From Agaricus subrufescens (taxonomy: Eukaryota > Basidiomycota > Agaricomycetes > Agaricales > Agaricaceae): a DNA stretch of 64,000 bases. Of the stretch, positions 30,742 to 42,720 are shown in pieces (the stretch's first letter is position 1; each line of letters begins with the position of its first letter). A model generated the notes under the pieces. That model was given only the letters and a program-made list of their open reading frames with translations, did no database searches and was not told the DNA's origin. Where the stretch lies: assembly GCA_029945375.1 (NCBI GenBank), contig CM057058.1:620001-684000 (forward strand), given 5' to 3'. Position numbers and translations under genes: made by a program.

Positions 30742-33608
30742 TTACGTATCAAGGCTACGCGGACGTCCAGAATGGAAAAACTGGTATCTCCACTCCGACA
30801 CCCTGTCATCTGGATCCACGAATGTCACTTCTACATAGCACATCTGAGTCCCATCAACGAAATACGTCGCAGGTAGATCCTGGTTGTTCATGAAGTATTG
30901 TGCAAAGCGTCGCGTGCAGGAAAAACACATAGTGGTGGATGCGTATTGGATATCCCTTTTAGCCCATTGCTCATGCTGCGGTTGATACATGGCAATACGA
31001 AAGCGGGGGATCTCTGTATCCTCCTCATCCTCCGCGACTGTGCCAACCGAACGATACCTTCTAAACTCGGTTGACCATCCTCGCCGCTGTTCTAAACTAT
31101 CTATGCTTTTCTTATAGTGCTATGTGAGCGGAGACTTAGTAAATTCCGGACAATCACTGAACAATAACTCACCTTGCATGGCGGATTACAGGTGTCTAAT
31201 AGTTTGAGATCATAGCCAGTAGGACTTGTAAACCGCAACTTCACACTTCCACAAATCGCGGCATAGTCAAATGTCCGGAGAGGCACTTGCTTCAACTTTC
31301 CAAGCTTCATTACCTCATCGCGAAACTGTTCCTGATCAAAAGCTTCAGCATTCAAAACTGGGTGAAGACTCGTGGAACTTACAAAAGTATTAGTCAGCAA
31401 TCTCTCAAATGGAAAATCATACGGGGGTATAACGAAACGTGTAGTCGATGCATGAAAGTAGGATGCACTCTTCTGAAAATCATCAAAGGAGACCACTATA
31501 CGTGCTTGCTGCATTGCCTCTTTGAACAACGTGATTCGAATCTCCTCATCAGTCTTTAGGAAACGCTCATCGCCTGGCCATGAAAGTGTAATATTGTCAC
31601 AGTATCCTTTGATGAGACCGTTCGAATTAACGCGGATATCTTCACTGTTAGCGATGCCATCATCGTGAAGATCCTCAATGATTCTCAATGAAGTCTCGTT
31701 GTCGAGTTGAAAACCCTCTGATTCAAAGTCGCGAGAAAATCCAGACCGGTCAAAGTCGTGTAGGAAGTCATTGAATGATTTGTGATAATAGGAAAGATTA
31801 TCGTCAGCCTTGGTGGGTTCGGGGATTCGCATAACGGCGTGCAAGTAACAAATAGCATCATATGCATCTTCCTCCGTCAGCCCTAATGCATTGCATTGTG
31901 TGCGGAAGCCGAGACCAGTAAAACGGTTCTTTGAGTGTAAAATCAGTAGTTTTCTGGTGTTCGGCATGACATTATCTGGGACATTGGAAAGGATTCTCCT
32001 ATACAACGCGTCGAGTTGATCCATCGGGTGATTTCTTCCCGACGCATCGCCTTTGGGAGTAGCATCAACGAGTTCAATTACACGTCGGAGCTGAGCTGCT
32101 GGACCTCCATGGGTAGGGTCGGCTATAAATCTGATCACCGTCGCAGCATATGCAAACAATCCTCCAGCCGCCGACGCAATTTTCGTGAATTCATGCTCCA
32201 ATGGCCACTCTCGTTTGTATCTGAGCGTAGGATGCTCCGTCTTGATCTGCTTCAGCTCGTCGCGAAGATACCGTTGCACCTCTTCACATGCTTCGTCAGA
32301 ATCTATCTTGACCTCCTCCTTTGTATACACCCGTTTGACTTCGGCTTTGTCGAAAAACAAGGTAATGTGGGGTTCTGGGCGACTGGCGACGATCCATGCA
32401 ATTGGGGACGTGGGATGTGCGATGCAGAAATCAGTTATCAACTTGAGGAGCTTCCGCTGAATGAGACGATCATTACACTCGTCGAGACCATCAATGACTA
32501 CTAGGAATCTCTGGGAAGGGTTGAAGAGACGTCCGAACATGAATGGTTCAACAATAAATTTGTTGAACTGTACCGACAGTGATTTGTGGAGGAGAGACGG
32601 GTCAAAAGTGATCTGGTCACGGATGAATTGACGATAGGGACCACACTTGACAGCGAGTTGGTAGGCAATGGTCAGGATAGCCTTGGTTCCATCTCTACGT
32701 CCATTGACGGAAAGAAAGATGGAGGCGAAGACGATATGATCAGGAGCGCTTTCAGTGACCATCTGCATGATCGCCGATTTCCCTACTCCGGCAGGACCCA
32801 CGACCCAACGTAACTTGCCTTCGTCGAGGCACTGCGCAATGAAGTCCAAGCAGCGCTGTATGATGGCCAGACGCGTTCCGGGGTGGCATCGAGGTGGAGG
32901 ATCACGAGCGGAAGAATCAAATTCAGCTCCAATGATAGTCTCCTGCAAAAGCTCCTTCATGACTAGCGGAGACATAAGTAAGTGCCTCCCTTACAGATCG
33001 AACGGTGCTTACAGTTGTCCATAGTGGTATTGCTCTGGATAAATGTTGAGTCGTTCACAGTAAAATTATGGGCTTCGCTAAATATATGCTACGATGAATC
33101 GTGTTAGAGAGCGCGTCAAACTGTACGGGACACTCACGCTTGGCCCTTGATAGGTCAATCCCTGCCCTGGCGGGAGTTGAGGTGGACAGGGCGGGGCGAC
33201 GGATAGACTTAGAACGGAAGTGTGATGGGGCTTAGACCTAGGTGAAAGCTCTGGATTTGCATGGTTATTGGGCACCTCTAGTTGTCCTTCACCAGGGGCG
33301 AACAACGGAGGATCCGGGCGCAGAGGAGATGTTGGAGGGGAAGGGGATAAACACGGTGATGGGCGGGCGGGGATGGATTCTGCAGTGTGATCTTCGGAGA
33401 CACCCGAAACTAACGCACGACAAGTGGCAGGTGGTGGGGAGATGTCCACGTCATGAACGGGTACGTCTATGCTGTCATCAGGCAAACGCGAATACTGATG
33501 AGAAGGCCTGGGAGATGCAGGAGCAAAGGAAGAAGAGACACGGTCCTTGAACCGAGAGAGCCAGGAACAGAGACGGCGTATGCAGCAAGAAGAGGGGTCT
33601 CCTGGCAT
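30742..33608 (-). CDS. NLR-5: intact NACHT NTPase with Cys-rich N-terminus
   Basis: Starts at 33608 with MPGDPSSCCIRRLCSWLSRF, a cationic segment with three Cys, then about 140 Ser/Pro-rich residues ending YQGPS at a gtgagt donor. Exon 2: FSEAHNFTVNDSTFIQSNTT. The NACHT exon (about 32960 down to about 31386) has Walker A GPAGVGKSAIMQM, Walker B FLVVIDGLDECND and sensor PIAWIVASRPEPH, then LGLTEEDAYDAICYLHAVM. The 51-nt intron is stop-free (gtaagt...gatcag). The last exon: KSIDSLEQRRGWSTEFRRY, CFSCTRRFAQYF, SEWRYQFFHSGRPRSLDT, stop at 30742. The His after CxxC that most copies have is Tyr here. First copy of the minus-strand block. Confidence 0.88.
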
Positions 33609-33700
33609 ACCCGAATGTGGGGAGGGAAGAAGGCAAGTGATCCCAGAACCAGTAGTTATATGAAGACACGAGGAATGTCACAGCCACGCTTCATGTATTA
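33609..33700 (-). promoter_or_regulatory. NLR-5 proximal promoter
   Basis: On the minus strand: agcgtggctgtgacattcct, then cttcatataacta (TATA-like), then gggatcacttgccttcttcc before the ATG. This is the variant promoter type shared with NLR-6, -7 and -8. Confidence 0.6.
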
Positions 33701-34198
33701 CTCAAACGTGCCTATCACCTCCGAACTGCCTCGTTCCAGCCCACTGACTTCAAAGGGACTTATTCTCGTTCTAGTTCTAAGCAACCATGGCGCATGGATG
33801 TACTCAAAAATAAGCCTCTTTGTTTATCGTTCATATCTGACAGTCAGGGACAGAAACGTTCTGGCTCTGCTCGAAAACTTGACTATCGAATAGTGTCAAT
33901 TCTGCTGTTGTGCAAATGTGACCAAATGCCGCTGCGTGAGGGACAAGGGAACAGACTCTCGCCGAGGTCATTCTATTGAACTAGCCTATGTAGGGATGTT
34001 GTGATGGGGCTGGCCTGCTCATTTCCCATCAATTTCTAGAGCGGTGGCGTCCATCAATCGTTGCTTCTTCCGTCGACGCAGCGCACTCACTATATTAAAC
34101 ACCGCGAGCTGCTCAAATGTCGTACATCTATTTCTCTCGTTGGAACACTCTGTCACAAACAACACTAATAGATTGTGAGTTTCATAGGGAAGAACACA
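33701..34198. repeat. Spacer between NLR-5 and NLR-6
   Basis: Contains cccatcaatttctagagcgg (about 34026), which recurs upstream of NLR-6 (about 37697) and NLR-7 (about 43065) with flanking similarity. It is part of the duplicated unit. No gene is seen. Confidence 0.6.
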
Positions 34199-37100
34199 CT
34201 ACGCATCGAGACTACTCGGACACCCAGAATACAAGAATTGGTATCTCCACTCCGATACTCCATCATCTGGATCTACGAATGTCACTTCTACATAACACAT
34301 CTGAGTCCCATCGACGAAATACGTCGCTAGTAGATCCTGGTTGTTCATGAAATGACGTGCAAAGCGTCGTGTGCAGGGAAGACACATAGTGCTAGATCTG
34401 TATTTAGTATCATGCTCAGCCCATTTCTCATGCTGTTGTTGATACATGGCGATACGAAATCGCGGGATGTCTGTATCCTCGTCATCCTCCGCGACCGAGT
34501 CAATTGTATGATACCTTTTAAACTTGGTTGACCATCCTCGCCGCGGCTCTAAACCGTTTACACTTGTCTGATCATGCTACGTGGGCGGAAACTCAGTAAT
34601 CTCCAGACAATTACTAAACTACGACCCACTTTGCATGACGGATTCCAGGGCTCTGAAACTTTGAGATTATTGTCCGTAGGGCTTGTAAACCGCAACTCCA
34701 CATTTCTACAAATTGCGGCATAGTCAAACGTCCGTAGAGGTGCTTGCTTAAGCTTTCCAGGCTTCGCAACCTCATCACGAAACTGTTCCTGATCAAAGGT
34801 TTCAGCAGTGAAAACCAAGTCAAGGTTAATGGACCTTACAAAGACAGAGGCCAGCAATGCATCAAACGGAAAAGCAAGAGAGGCTATAGTGAAACATGTG
34901 GTAAGCACATGAAAGCAGGATATACTCCTTTGGAAATCTGCGTCGAAACTCAAAAGCACGTGAAACGTAGACTTTTCATATAAGGTGGTCCGCATTGCTT
35001 CATCGGTCCTTTCAAAACGCTCATCACCAGGCCACGAAAGTGAAATGTTATCACAGCAACCTTTCAAAAGACCAACGGAACTTGAAGCGACACGGATATC
35101 TTCACCACGAGCAACACCATCATCGTGAAGATCCTCAATAATTCGCAATGAGGTGTAACCATCGAGTTCAAAACCCTCCAAGCTAAAGTTGCGAGAAAAT
35201 CCAGAGCGCTCGAAGTCATGTAGGAAGTCACCAAATGATTTGTGATAATAGGAGAGGTTATCGTCAGCCTTGTCAGGTTTGGGAATCTTCATAACAGCAT
35301 GCAAATGACAAACAGCATCATATGCATCTTCCTCCGTCAGCCCTAATGCATTGCATTGCGTGCGGAAGCCAAGGCCCGTAAAACGTTTATATGAATGTAA
35401 AATTAGCAGTTTTCTGGTGTTCGGCATGCCACTATCCGGGACGTTGGAGAGGATCCTCCTATACAACGCGTCGAGTTGATCCATCGGGTGATCTCTTCCC
35501 GATGCACTGTCTTTCGGGCTGGCATCAACGAGTTCGATTACACGACGCAGCTGAGCCGCTGGGCCTCGATGGGTAGGGTCGGCTATAAATCGGATCACTG
35601 TCGCTGCATATGCAAACAACCCTCCTGCCGCTGATGCAATTTTGGTGAATTCATGCTCCAATGGCCACTCTCGCTTATATCTGAGTGTAGGGTGCTCAGT
35701 CTTGATCTTCTTCAGCTCGTCGCGAAGAAACCGTTGCACTTCTTCACATGCTTTGTCAGAATCTATCTTGACTTCCTCCTTTGTATACACCTGTCTGACT
35801 TCGGCCTTGTCGAAAAACAAGGTAATGTGGGGTTCTGGGCGACTGGCGATGATCCATGAAATCGGAGATGTAGGGTGTGTGATGCAGAAATCGGTTATTA
35901 GCTCGAGGAGCTTTCGCTGAATGAGGCGATCATCGCACTCGTCAAGACCATCGATGGCTACTAGGAATCGTCGGGAAGGCTTGAATAGGCGCCCAAACAT
36001 GAATGGTTCAACGATAAATTTGTTGAACTGTACCGACATTGATTTCTTGAGGAGAGATGGGTCAAAAGTGATCTGGTCACGGATGAATTGACGGTAGGGC
36101 CCACACTTGACAGCGAGCTGGTAGGCAATGGTCAGGATCGTCTTGCTTCCGTCACTACGTCCATTGACGGAAAGGAAGACAGAGGCGAAGACGATACCAT
36201 CAGGGACATTTTCAGTGACCATCTGCATGATCGCCGATTTCCCTACTCCAGCAGGACCAACCACCCAACGGACCTTTTCTTCATCAAGGCACTGCGCAAT
36301 GAAGTCCAAGCAGCGTTGTATGATTGCTAGGCGCGTTCCTGGATGGCATCGAGGAGGGGGATCGCGAGCAGAAGAGTCAAATTCGGCTCCAATGATCGTC
36401 TCTTGTAAAAGGTCCTTCATAACTAACGGAGGCCTAAGTAAACACTTGCTTTACAAGTCAAACGGTGCTTACAGTTGTCTGTAGCGGTATTGCTCTGGAT
36501 AAAAGTTGAGTCTTTCACTGTAAAATTATGGGCCTCGCTAAACATATGCTGGAATGAACCATGTTAGAGAGCGCTTCAAATTAAATGTGTCACTCACGCT
36601 TGGTCCTTGATAGGTCGATGTCTCTCTTGGTATGAGTTGAGGTGGACACGGTGGAGTAGGGTATGTAAGCCAATAGTTCTGACCAGGCTGATCTACTACG
36701 CCACGTGTGAAGGGACAGGGGATTAATATTGGACCAGCACACGCGGCGCTCAGAGTGGAAGGAGTAGGGACCTGTGAAGCTGAGGGTGGATGAGGGGGGA
36801 ATGCGGGGGGGACCTTGGTATCAGCAGTATGATGTGGTGAATCTAGATCTGCTGTATTGTATCCGGAAGTAGGTAAAGGTAGTGATGTATTAAGATTTGC
36901 AATACTGAATGGAGTACCCAGAGGAAGAGGAGACAAGCTTTGTGGTGGGTGTGTGGGGACGGGATTTGCGACAGGGTGGACGGATAATCTTGAGGTGGAA
37001 GGGTCATGAGAAACTGATTCGGGGGAAAGCTGTGAATCCACATGATGGTTGAGTGCCTCTAATTTCTCTGCACCACTGGGCGATAACGGAGGATGCAGGC

Positions 37101-37389
37101 AAAGAAGTGACGTCGGAGGGGAAGGGGATAAACATGGTGATGGGCAAGCGGGCATGGAATCTGCAGTAGAATCTTCGGGGACACCCAATGCATGATGAGT
37201 GGCAGGTGCTGGGGAGACGCTCACATCTGCACAATGAGCTGGTGCATCTATGCCATCATCGGGCAAGCGAGAATACTGGTGAGAAGAAATAGGAGACGCA
37301 GGAGCAAAGGGAGCAAAAACATGTTCCTTGAACCGAGAGAGCCAGGAACAAAGTCGGCGTACGCAGCAAGAAGAGGGGTCGCCTGGCAT
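34199..37389 (-). CDS. NLR-6: intact NACHT NTPase with Cys-rich N-terminus
   Basis: Start MPGDPSSCCVRRLCSWLSRF at 37389, followed by a long Ser/Pro/His-rich exon 1 (about 260 codons, against 100 in NLR-3). The NACHT exon begins FMKDLLQETIIGAEF and has Walker A GPAGVGKSAIMQM, Walker B FLVAIDGLDECDD (Ala for the usual Val) and sensor PISWIIASRPEPH. A two-residue insertion gives RVASSSVGLLKG, shared only with NLR-7. The last exon: WSTKFKRYHTIDS, CLPCTRRFARHFMNNQ, SEWRYQFLYSGCPSSLDA, stop at 34199. All exons are open. About 990 residues. Confidence 0.88.
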
Positions 37390-37480
37390 TCTCCAATGCG
37401 GGGAGGGAAGAAAGCGAGCAGCGATTGCAGCGTTAGTTATACGAAGACATGAGGAATCTCACAGCCATGCTTCTGGTGCA
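37390..37480 (-). promoter_or_regulatory. NLR-6 proximal promoter
   Basis: On the minus strand: agcatggctgtgagattcct, cttcgtataacta (TATA-like), then a pyrimidine-rich cgctttcttccctccccgca before the ATG at 37389. Confidence 0.6.
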
Positions 37481-37930
37481 CGATTGTACCCAACAATACG
37501 CCTTTTTTTCCCTTCATCATTCATATCTGACATATAAAACGATCTGTCTCTACTCGAAAACTTGACTATCAGATATGTCAATTCTGCTGCTGTGCAAATG
37601 TGATCAAGTGCCACTGTGTGAAAAATGAGAAAATAGATTCTCGCCAAGGCCATATTATTAAACCGTGGGGATGTGGCGATGCCAGGGCTGCTTCCCCTCA
37701 ATTTCTGGCGCGGTGGCTTCCATCATTATCAACCCTTGCCTTCTCTGCTGTCACGCACGTTGCTGTCCGGAGTGTTTGAGCTGCAGCTTTGTGTTCTTCG
37801 ACACCCTCGGTGAGATGCATCTCGTCACTTCTGTAGAGCCCCTGTCAATATTTCATCTTTCGGGGACTCAATTCCTTCAATGGCACAGTGTCGGACCTGA
37901 TAAGACACTGCCACGTATCAAGTACAGCAC
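37481..37930. repeat. Spacer upstream of NLR-6, resembling 42.9-43.25 kb
   Basis: Runs such as catttcatctttcggggact followed by caattccttcaatg (about 37848-37885) recur at about 43188-43225 (cttcatctttcagggactca). The flanking text cggtgagatg-atctcgtcactt recurs as well. Non-coding duplicated spacer. Confidence 0.65.
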
Positions 37931-37992
37931 GGCTCAGTGAATCCGAAGCGGAGTCACCAAAAAGTGCAGCGACCAAGATTTCTCCCGGCGAC

Positions 37993-38910
37993 ATGATCCA
38001 TCCGCATCCAGACGTACCTATCATCATTGGCATCCTCGGTGTGCAGACCCGACCCCTGCTTCCCGAGGTCTTCCGCTTAGCCCACTTGCAGCTCTCCAGG
38101 GCGCCTTTATTGAGCACTAAGAGGCCCTTCACAACATTTCGATCCCGAGGCAGATCCAAGTTGCGCAAGTTCATACGGTCGAGGAACTGTACAAATCTGC
38201 CGCCCTTGTGATTCCCGGAGGAGATCTGTGACAATACACTCAACGAGTCGTCATGCTCATCTGGCCCCTGTCCGAACCTACAACGATGGCATTGCTGGCC
38301 CGCCTGTCAGGTCTTCTGGAACCTCTACAACACTTCGTTAAAGTGAAGCCTGTTTGAGGGACATGTGCCGGAGCCATCCTCCTTTCAAAGACCATGAAGG
38401 TGCGAAGAAGGGAGGGCAAGAACTGCTGGGTGGCATGTCTATCACAATCGTGCACAATGGCTGGGGATGTCGAGTGCGTCTAACCCCTCCTTTTTCTGAT
38501 GCCAGAACTAGAATTGATACTATGTAGGTCGAATCGTTTGAAGCAGACCTCGAAGTTCCCGACATGAGAGATCCAGACCATCCATTCACTTGAATATTTA
38601 TTAGTATGTTGGCTTGCTGAGTGTTTTGCCATCCTTGTCAGCTAATCGCCCCTCCTCGCAAGTGGTTCTCTCATTGGATCCATCGCCGGAAGACCCGCCC
38701 ATCAAAGTCGTTTCTTGTCTTGCTCCACATCTCTTCCCCGAATCCCTGATCTCCTCGGATTCGACACATGGACCCAAAACATTCGTAGCTCTCCAACAAG
38801 GCTTCCTCTTCCTCACAGCATTCCACCCAGAACTAACACAGGACAACCGTTTCCATGAATACTTCGTCAGAGAATGCGTATTACCTTTGTTGCCCACACC
38901 CTCAAGGTAG
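37993..38910 (+). pseudogene. PDX2/SNO pseudogene 1
   Basis: Nearly full-length copy of the intact PDX2: it starts ATGATCCATCCGCATCCAGA and ends at an equivalent TAG. Visible lesions are TGG to TGA at 38355 just before the GTCAG nucleophile motif, a one-base loss near 38394 that shifts frame in KTIEGAK, and loss of the exon 4 end (IFIRAP region, near 38600). High similarity with few lesions implies a fairly recent duplication. It faces NLR-7 tail to tail. Confidence 0.88.
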
Positions 38911-39455
38911 CCAGCCGTATTAGTGTTCTGGTTACCCCTACCAAACTTCCGCAGCAACCTGAACGTCCCACTTTGTTGATGTTGACATAGATAACAATAT
39001 ACTTATATAACTCTTCCCGGGGTATCCCATGATACAAAACAACCCTGATCATCCGAAACTTGAATGCCACGGAAAGCCGCCAAACCATGAGAAGGCATTC
39101 GCTACTTGTCAAATACAACAAGAATGGGTATGTGATCTCTGAGAAAAAATCGCAAATTCAAGGCATATATCGACAAAAGCGCTTGGGAGCGAAAATCGCA
39201 GAGATCAATCAATTAAGAGAGCTTTTCATTGACGACCTATAAACATTATATGTACATAAGCCCTTTTGAGTCCACTACTCGCACATGAGTCGCCACACCT
39301 TTCAGAGGGATATGGGTCCTAACCTAAAGAGGCACAGCACAGTCACTGTCTTAGAGACCGCGAGGTGCTCAAATGTTGTACATCTATTTCTCTCGCTGGA
39401 AAAATCTGTCACAAATAACACTAACAGATTATGAATTTTAATAGGGAAGAACACA
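38911..39455. repeat. Spacer after PDX2 pseudogene, copy of 30.24-30.74 kb
   Basis: Matches the spacer after intact PDX2 in order and sequence (ttgatgttgacatagataac; gtatgtgatctctgagaaaa; agatcaatcaattaagag). No gene is seen. Confidence 0.72.
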
Positions 39456-42400
39456 CTACGCATCGAGACTACTCGGACGCCCAGAATGCAAGAATCGGTA
39501 TCTCCACTCCGATACTCCATCATCTGGATCTACGAACGTCACTTCTACATAACACATTTGACTCCCATCGATGAAATACGTCGCTAGTAGATCCTGGTTG
39601 TTCATGAAATGGCGTGCAAAGCGTCGCGTGCAGGGAAGACACATAGTGCTAGATCTGTATTTAGTATCATGCGCAGCCCATTTCTCATGCTGTTGTTGAT
39701 ACATGGCAATACGAAATCGCGGGATGTCTGTATCCTCGTCATCCTCTGCGACCGAGTCAATTGTATGACACCTTTTAAACTTGGTTGACCATCCTCGCCG
39801 CTGCTCTAAACCGTTTACACTTGTCTGATCATGCTACATGGGCGGAAACTCAGTAATGTCCAGACAATTACTAAACTATGACTCACCTCGCATGACGGAT
39901 TCCAGGGCTCTGAAACCTTGAGATCATTGTCCGTAGGAATTGTAAACCGCAACTGCACATTTCTACAAATTGCGGCATAGTCAAATGTCCGTAGAGGTGC
40001 TTGCTTTAACTTTCCAAGCTTTGCAACCTCGTCACGAAATTGTTCCTGATCGGAGGTTTCAGCGTTCAAAGTCAGGTCAAGGCTAATGGATCTTACAAAG
40101 GTAGAGGCTAGCAATATATCAAACGGAAAAGTAAAAGGGGGCCTAGCAAGACGTGTGGTCAGCACATGAAAGTAGGATATACTCCTTTGACAATCTACGC
40201 CGAAAATTGAAAGCGCACGATCCATAGACGTTTTGTATAAGGCGGTCCGGATTTCGTCATCGGTCCTTTTAAAACGCTCATCACCAGGCCACGAAAGTGA
40301 AATGTTATCACAGCAACCTTTCAAAAGACCAACCAAACTTGAAGCGACACGGATATCTTCACCACGAGCAACGCCATCATCGCGAAGATCCTCAATAATT
40401 CTCAATGAGGCGTAACTATCGAGTTCAAGACCCTCCTTGCGAAAGTTGCAAGAAAATCCAGAGCGCTCGAAGTCGCGTAGGAAGTCATCAAATGATTTGT
40501 GATAATAGGAGAGATTATCGTCAGCCTTATCAGGTTCGGGGATCTTCATAACAGCATGCAAATGACAAATAGCATCATATGCATCTTCCTCCGTCAGCCC
40601 TAATGCATTGCATTGCGTGCGGAAGCCAACGCCCCTAAAACGGTTATGTGAATGTAAAATTAGCAGTTTTCGGGTGTTCGGCATGAGACTATCCGGGACG
40701 TTGGAGAGGATCCTCCTATACAATGCATCGAGTTGGTCCATCGGGTGATCTCTTCCCAACGCATCGCCTTTGGGGCTAGCATCGACGAGTTCAATTACAC
40801 GACGAAGCTGAGCCGCTGGACCCCCATGGGTAGGGTCGCCTATGAACCGGATCACCGTCGCAGCATATGCAAACAACCCTCCTGCCGCTGATGCAATTTT
40901 GGTGAATTCATGCTCCAATGGCCACTCTCGCTTGTATCTGAGCGTGGGGTGCTCAGTCTTGATCTTCTTCAGCTCGTCGCGAAGATACCGTTGCACCTCT
41001 TCACATGCTTCGTCAGAATCTATCGTGATCTCTTCCTTTGTATATGCCCGTTTGACTTCGGCCTTGTCGAAAAACAAGGTAATGTGGGGTTCTGGGCGAC
41101 TGGCAATGATCCATGAAACCGGAGAGGTGGGGTGTGTGATGCAGAAATCGGTTATTAGCTCGAGGAGCTTCCGTTGAACGAGGTGATTATCGCACTCGTC
41201 AAGGCCATCAATGACTACTAGGAACCGTCGGGAAGGCTTGAAGAGGTGTCCGAATATGAATGGTTCAACAATGAACTTGTTGAACTGTACCGACATTGAT
41301 TTCTTGAGGAGAGACGGGTCAAAAGTGATCTGGTCACGGATGAATTGACGATAGGGCCCACACTTGACAGCGAGCTGGTAGGCAATGGTCAGGATAGTCT
41401 TGCTTCCGTCACTACGTCCATTGACGGAAAAGAAGACAGAGGCAAAGACAACACCATCAGGTGCATTTTCAGTGACCATCTGCATGATCGCCGATTTCCC
41501 AACTCCAGCAGGACCAACGACCCAACGCAATTTTCCTTCGTCTAGACACTGCGCTATGAAATCCAGGCAATGCTGTATGATGGCTAGACGTGTTCCGGGG
41601 TGGCATCGAGGGGGAGGGTCGCGAGCAGAAGAGTCGAATTCAGCCCCAATGATCGTCTGTTGTAGAAGCTTCTCCATGACTAGCGGAGGCATAAGTAAGT
41701 GCCTTCATTATAACTTAAACGGTGCTTACAGTTGTCCATAGTGGTATTACTCTGGAAGAATGTTGAGTCCTTCACAGTAAAATTATGGGCTTCGCTAAAC
41801 ATATGCTGGGATGAATCGTGTCAGAGAGCGCCTCAAATTGAACGTATCACTCACGCTTGGCCCTTGATAGGTCAATGCCTCCCCTGGTAGGAGTTGAGGT
41901 GGATAGGGTGAGGTAGGGTATGTAGACCGATCTTCTAGGCCATGTGCGAGAGGCTGGGGGCTTAGTGTTGAACCAGCACACGCGGCGTTCGGAGTGGAAG
42001 GAGTAGGTACCCGTAAAACTGAGCGCGGATAAGAGGGGAATGCGGGGTTGACCTTGGTATGATGCGGTGGATCTAGATCTGCTATATTATTTCCGGATAA
42101 GAAATGGGAAGTAGGTAAAGGTAGTGGTGTATTAGAATTTGTGATGCAAGATGGACTATCCAGAGGAGGCGGGGACAAACTTTGTGGTGGGTGTGTGGGG
42201 ACGGGATTTGAGATAGAGTGTACAGAGAATCGTGAAGTGGAAAGATCATGAGAAGCCGATTTGTGGGGAAGCTGTAAATCCACATGATCGTTGAGTGCCT
42301 CTAATTCCTCTGCACCAGTGGTGGGTAACGGAGGATGTAGGCGAAGAAGTGACGCCGGAGGGGAAGGGGATAAACATGGTGATGGACAAGCGGGCATGGA

Positions 42401-42631
42401 ACCCGCAGTGGAATCTTCAGAGACACCTGATGCATGATGAGCGGCAGGTGCTGAGGAGACGCTCACATCAGCACCATGAGCTGGCGCATCTATGCCATCA
42501 CCGGGCAAACGAGAATACTGGTGAGAAGCAATGGAAGACGCAGGAGCAAAGGGAGCAGAAACACGTTCCTTGAGCCGAGAGAGCCAGGGACAAAGCCGGC
42601 GTACGCAGCAAGAAGAGGGGTCGCCGGGCAT
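39456..42631 (-). CDS. NLR-7: intact NACHT NTPase, mosaic of NLR-6-like and NLR-8-like parts
   Basis: Start MPGDPSSCCVRRLCPWLSRL at 42631, with a long Ser/Pro/His exon 1 (about 259 codons). The NACHT exon starts FMEKLLQQTIIGAEF with LAIIQHCLDFIAQC, both shared with NLR-8. The distal half (VARGEDIRVASSLVGLLKG) is shared with NLR-6. Walker A GPAGVGKSAIMQM; Walker B FLVVIDGLDECDN; sensor PVSWIIASRPEPH. The 51-nt intron is stop-free. The last exon ends CLPCTRRFARHFMNNQ and SEWRYRFLHSGRPSSLDA, stop at 39456. All exons are open. Confidence 0.88.
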
Positions 42632-42720
42632 CCTCCAATGCGGGGAGGGAAGAAAACAAGAAGTGATCGCAGAGTTAGTTATATGAAGACAGGAGGAATG
42701 TCACAGCCATGCTTCTTGTT
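42632..42720 (-). promoter_or_regulatory. NLR-7 proximal promoter
   Basis: On the minus strand: agcatggctgtgacattcct, cttcatataacta (TATA-like), gcgatcacttcttgttttct before the ATG at 42631. Almost identical in layout to NLR-5, -6 and -8. Confidence 0.62.
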
